A DNA stretch of 64,000 nt from Siphonodentalium dalli (lineage: Eukaryota > Mollusca > Scaphopoda > Gadilida > Siphonodentaliidae). The notes under the pieces were generated by a model. That model was given only the letters and a program-made list of their open reading frames with translations. It was not told the origin of the DNA and did not search any database. The translations under genes and the position numbers were made by a program. Of this stretch, positions 62,101-64,000 are shown one piece after another. How positions within the stretch are numbered: position 1 is the stretch's first letter; each line of letters opens with the position of its first letter. The stretch covers positions 22,012,991 to 22,076,990 of the forward strand of contig CP136061.1 in the NCBI GenBank assembly GCA_032622095.1. The letters are read 5' to 3'.

Positions 62101-64000
62101 TTTCATGACGGAAGCTGCACTGGTGCAGCATTGAAGATCCTGTGCCAGAGCATTTTCTTAAATATGCGAGTCTCCCATAGGGAGCCTCGCATATATAAGA
62201 GAATTATATGCACTGGTTTACATGGTCAAGGTAAATATTGTTAGGCCAATGTATTCTCTTATATATGCAAGGCTCCCTATGGCAGATTCGCATATAAGAG
62301 AATGCATTTGCAGAGAGTTTTCCCAAATTTCAAGAAGCTCCAGTCATAGAAGGATTAAATTCCATGTCATTTTTTAAATTTGCATAGATATTAACCAATT
62401 CTGATAGCGAGATAATTCAGATTAATTCTGACAGAATCATTGGCCTTTGGAGTTTTCACCACCCAGTCAGTAAATTAGTCTTTATTTTCTATATTGTACC
62501 CAAAGATTAACCAACATGAATACCTGCGTACATGGTATATTGAGATTGATCTGACCTTTACTTGAACATTGAGTTTCTGTTATTTTACAGTGGATTATCC
62601 AAAAGAGCAATTAGCCAATAAAACTGCACGATCACAGTGGATCAAAACACATCTGACAACTGTGATTGATAACAATTATGACGGTATCAACATAGATTTT
62701 GAACAAGTCATTAGGAAAGATGAATTACATCTGAGGGAGGCACTCTCACATCTTGTTCAAGAGAGTACAGAGGTTTTCAAATCACATTCCAAATATCTAC
62801 AGGTGTGTATACCTTTTGTTCTACAAGCTGGAAATACTTCATGCTGATGGTGTTACGAAGAGCGATGATGTATATTAAGTCAACTATTATGTCTGAACAA
62901 TTGAAGGTTTTTATTAAACTTAATCAAAATATTATTGTAATTACAATTACTTTCAGTCAATCGCATAATACTTAAAGTTATTTGAAGCACTCGGTTGCTG
63001 CTCACAGCGAATAAACTTTTTCAACGCAGGTATTTCAATAAATTTTGTATAAAATTTCCAACACACAACGCCATTATTTTTGGTCTAAATTAAATAAATT
63101 GACTCTAGTTGGCGAAACCATTTTCGTTTGTTTACCAGTTGTTGGGGACAAATGAAGGACTGTTTGTTTACATTTCTGCATAGTTCAGACGTCATGTTTT
63201 ACGAAATGGAATGGCCAACGTTGTTGAATATTTTGACAATAATAGTTTACTTATAAATTCTTCAAATGGGTGTAGTGGCCGAGCCATAAAATATCAGTTT
63301 GATGTAGTGATTTCGGTAATAATAATAATATAAATTCACCAAACCATTTGCAATACATTTGATTCACTTCATGAAGTGATCGATAAATTATTGTAATATA
63401 ATTAATTTTACTTGGAAAATGCACCTGATTTATTTATATTGACAGAAGTATTTTCTAAACATAACAGATCTTCAAGTGAAAAAAAATGGATCAGTACCAA
63501 ACATTTTCAAATCATTTTACGGTACCTAAATGAGTTTACTGTACCTAAATGAGTTTACTGTACCTAAATGAGTTTACTGTACCTAAATGAGTTTACTGTA
63601 CCTAAATGAGTTTACTGTACCTAAATCAGTTTACTGTACCTAAATCAGTTTACTGTACCTAAATCAGTTTACTGTACCTAAATCAGTTTACTGTACCTAA
63701 ATGAGTTTACTGTACCTAAATCAGTTTACTGTACCTAAATCAGTTTACTGTACCTAAATCAGTTTACTGTACCTAAATGAGTTTACTGTACCTAAATGAG
63801 TTAACTGTACCTAAATCAGTTTACTGTACCTAAATGCAGATCATCTATACTTCAGGTAACAGTGGATGTGCCTTGGTCACCAGACTGTATTGACAGTAGA
63901 TGCTATGACTTTACCACCATATCGGCTAACTCAGACTTTATGTTTGTAATGGCATGTGACATTCGTAGTCAAATCATCGGGAAATGCATTGCATGGGCAA
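58992..64000 (+). CDS. CTBS: CTBS gene, 5' part (4 exons): di-N-acetylchitobiase, GH18
   Basis: Lysosomal glycoside hydrolase of family 18 that trims GlcNAc from the reducing end of chitobiose cores during glycoprotein turnover. Four exons give 211 residues before the window ends. Residues 1-21 form a hydrophobic signal peptide (MSVFGEICLAFLLYQYVDLV), followed by CPCKDKESCRPL, the chitobiase N-terminal Cys pattern. Exon 2 carries WDKYDWSKITTVAMAGY. Exon 3 carries the active-site motif DGINIDFE, with Asp122, Asp127 and the proton donor Glu129. Exon 4 carries VDVPWSPDCIDSRCYDFTTI. The GH18 MxYD motif reads MACD (Cys196 in place of Tyr), which would be expected to harm catalysis if real. The 3' half lies right of the window. 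Shares a short divergent promoter with PRPF18. Confidence 0.94.
59222..59835. repeat. CTTAAG-palindrome array 1 in inverted termini
   Basis: Bounded by aaattgacatttaataaata on the left and its complement on the right. Between them lie about 15 units of ~30 bp centred on self-complementary cores such as tgcgcttaagcgca or gagcttaagctc, each followed by ataaggaat. A unique stretch of ~110 bp (59450-59565) interrupts. Lies in CTBS intron 1. Confidence 0.9.
60270..60835. repeat. CTTAAG-palindrome array 2, diverged
   Basis: Opens with an inverted repeat (cat gctatgatgaattacac and complement, 60266-60375). It then has scattered aattacgcttaagcataatt-like palindromes up to acactcaaacgtaattcac. Same design as array 1 with different bases around the core. 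Confidence 0.8.
61022..61166 (+). CDS. CTBS: CTBS exon 2
   Basis: Acceptor cttttcag, donor gtaatt. Encodes IFIFSRVNNQSHWDKYDWSK, ITTVAMAGYHNPQLMCLAHS and HAARVVML, matching the vertebrate FxVFxxxxxxWxxYDWSxITTVA region. Its 3' end and donor are the unit of the array that follows. Confidence 0.93.
61133..61490 (+). repeat. Array of about six copies of the CTBS exon 2 3' end plus donor
   Basis: Each ~60-bp unit has the coding end (gcagctagagttgttatgtt), the donor ggtaattatctgtcc and a short spacer (cactactgtgcccc). The first unit is the real exon end. Later copies diverge slightly, and one has an extra tatgt. Five extra donors lie within 320 bp. Confidence 0.92.
61628..61888. mobile_element. 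TTAA-flanked MITE, 'tcaggaagctcc' subfamily
   Basis: TTAA both sides, atcctttcatgactggagct at left, hairpins partly eroded. In CTBS intron 2. Confidence 0.84.
62095..62358. mobile_element. TTAA MITE, 'tcaggaagctcc' subfamily, old copy
   Basis: Left TTAA mutated (aaacac), right aaggattaaa. Hairpins with gcgagtctcccatagggagc still clear. In CTBS intron 2. Confidence 0.78.
62591..62802 (+). CDS. CTBS: CTBS exon 3 (catalytic motif)
   Basis: Acceptor tttacag, donor gtgtgt. Encodes VDYPKEQLANKTARSQWIKT, HLTTVIDNNYDGINIDFEQV and a helix ending FKSHSKYLQ. DGINIDFE is the GH18 DGxxxDxE catalytic motif, complete here. Confidence 0.95.
62803..63516. other. CTBS intron 3, nothing recognised
   Basis: AT-rich, no repeat family or coding signal besides the exon read-through. 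Confidence 0.4.
63517..63838. repeat. 19-bp minisatellite, about 17 copies
   Basis: Unit gagtttactgtacctaaat with g/c variation (gag/cag). Extends to within 20 nt of the CTBS exon 4 acceptor. Confidence 0.96.
63856..64000 (+). CDS. CTBS: CTBS exon 4 (cut by window end)
   Basis: Acceptor acttcag, 20 nt after a minisatellite. Encodes VTVDVPWSPDCIDSRCYDFT then TISANSDFMFVMACDIRSQI and IGKCIAWA. Collinear with vertebrate CTBS except that the MxYD Tyr codon is TGT (Cys). Confidence 0.92.

Overview
This is an intron-rich, AT-rich nuclear segment of an animal genome. All three host genes are clear metazoan orthologues recognised from their translated exons. The density of small palindromic DNA transposons, and dispersed repeats of the kind common in marine invertebrates, suggest a mollusc-like or other lophotrochozoan genome. 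That taxonomic guess is inference only. No rRNA or tRNA gene and no CRISPR array was recognised.

Layout. (1) Positions 3074-21907, + strand: the last eleven exons (416 codons plus stop) of AASS, the bifunctional lysine-degradation enzyme. Only the saccharopine dehydrogenase half is here; the 5' part lies left of the window. (2) About 21.9-35.8 kb: intergenic DNA with a dead hAT transposon in perfect 8-bp target duplications, minisatellites, old dispersed repeats and an intact intronless Crypton-type tyrosine recombinase ORF (32138-33391) followed by a perfect 51-bp-arm hairpin. (3) 35833-58787, - strand: complete PRPF18, a second-step splicing factor, ten exons and 342 codons, with large introns full of transposons. 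(4) 58992-64000, + strand: the first four exons of di-N-acetylchitobiase (CTBS, GH18), running off the right edge. PRPF18 and CTBS are head to head, with start codons 204 bp apart.

Mobile DNA takes up much of the rest. Five hAT insertions have perfect 8-bp target duplications (22499-23722, 39626-40598, 40819-41920, 45018-47322, 57069-58333). A palindromic MITE family starting CAAGCCTTGAAATAG also makes 8-bp duplications. At least fourteen MITEs sit at TTAA (piggyBac-like) in three subfamilies that share inner hairpins. A TA-flanked MITE family begins CAGTAATGCCC. Several insertions are nested so cleanly that the empty site can be read directly.

Most unusual: in all three genes, short blocks spanning an exon-intron boundary are tandemly duplicated with an intact extra splice site (four exons; six copies in CTBS). 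Many MITE edges also lie within about 30 nt of a splice junction. In addition, CTBS intron 1 holds two arrays built from CTTAAG-centred palindromes. I could not run homology searches, so gene calls rest on recognised protein similarity, splice-site agreement and phase continuity.
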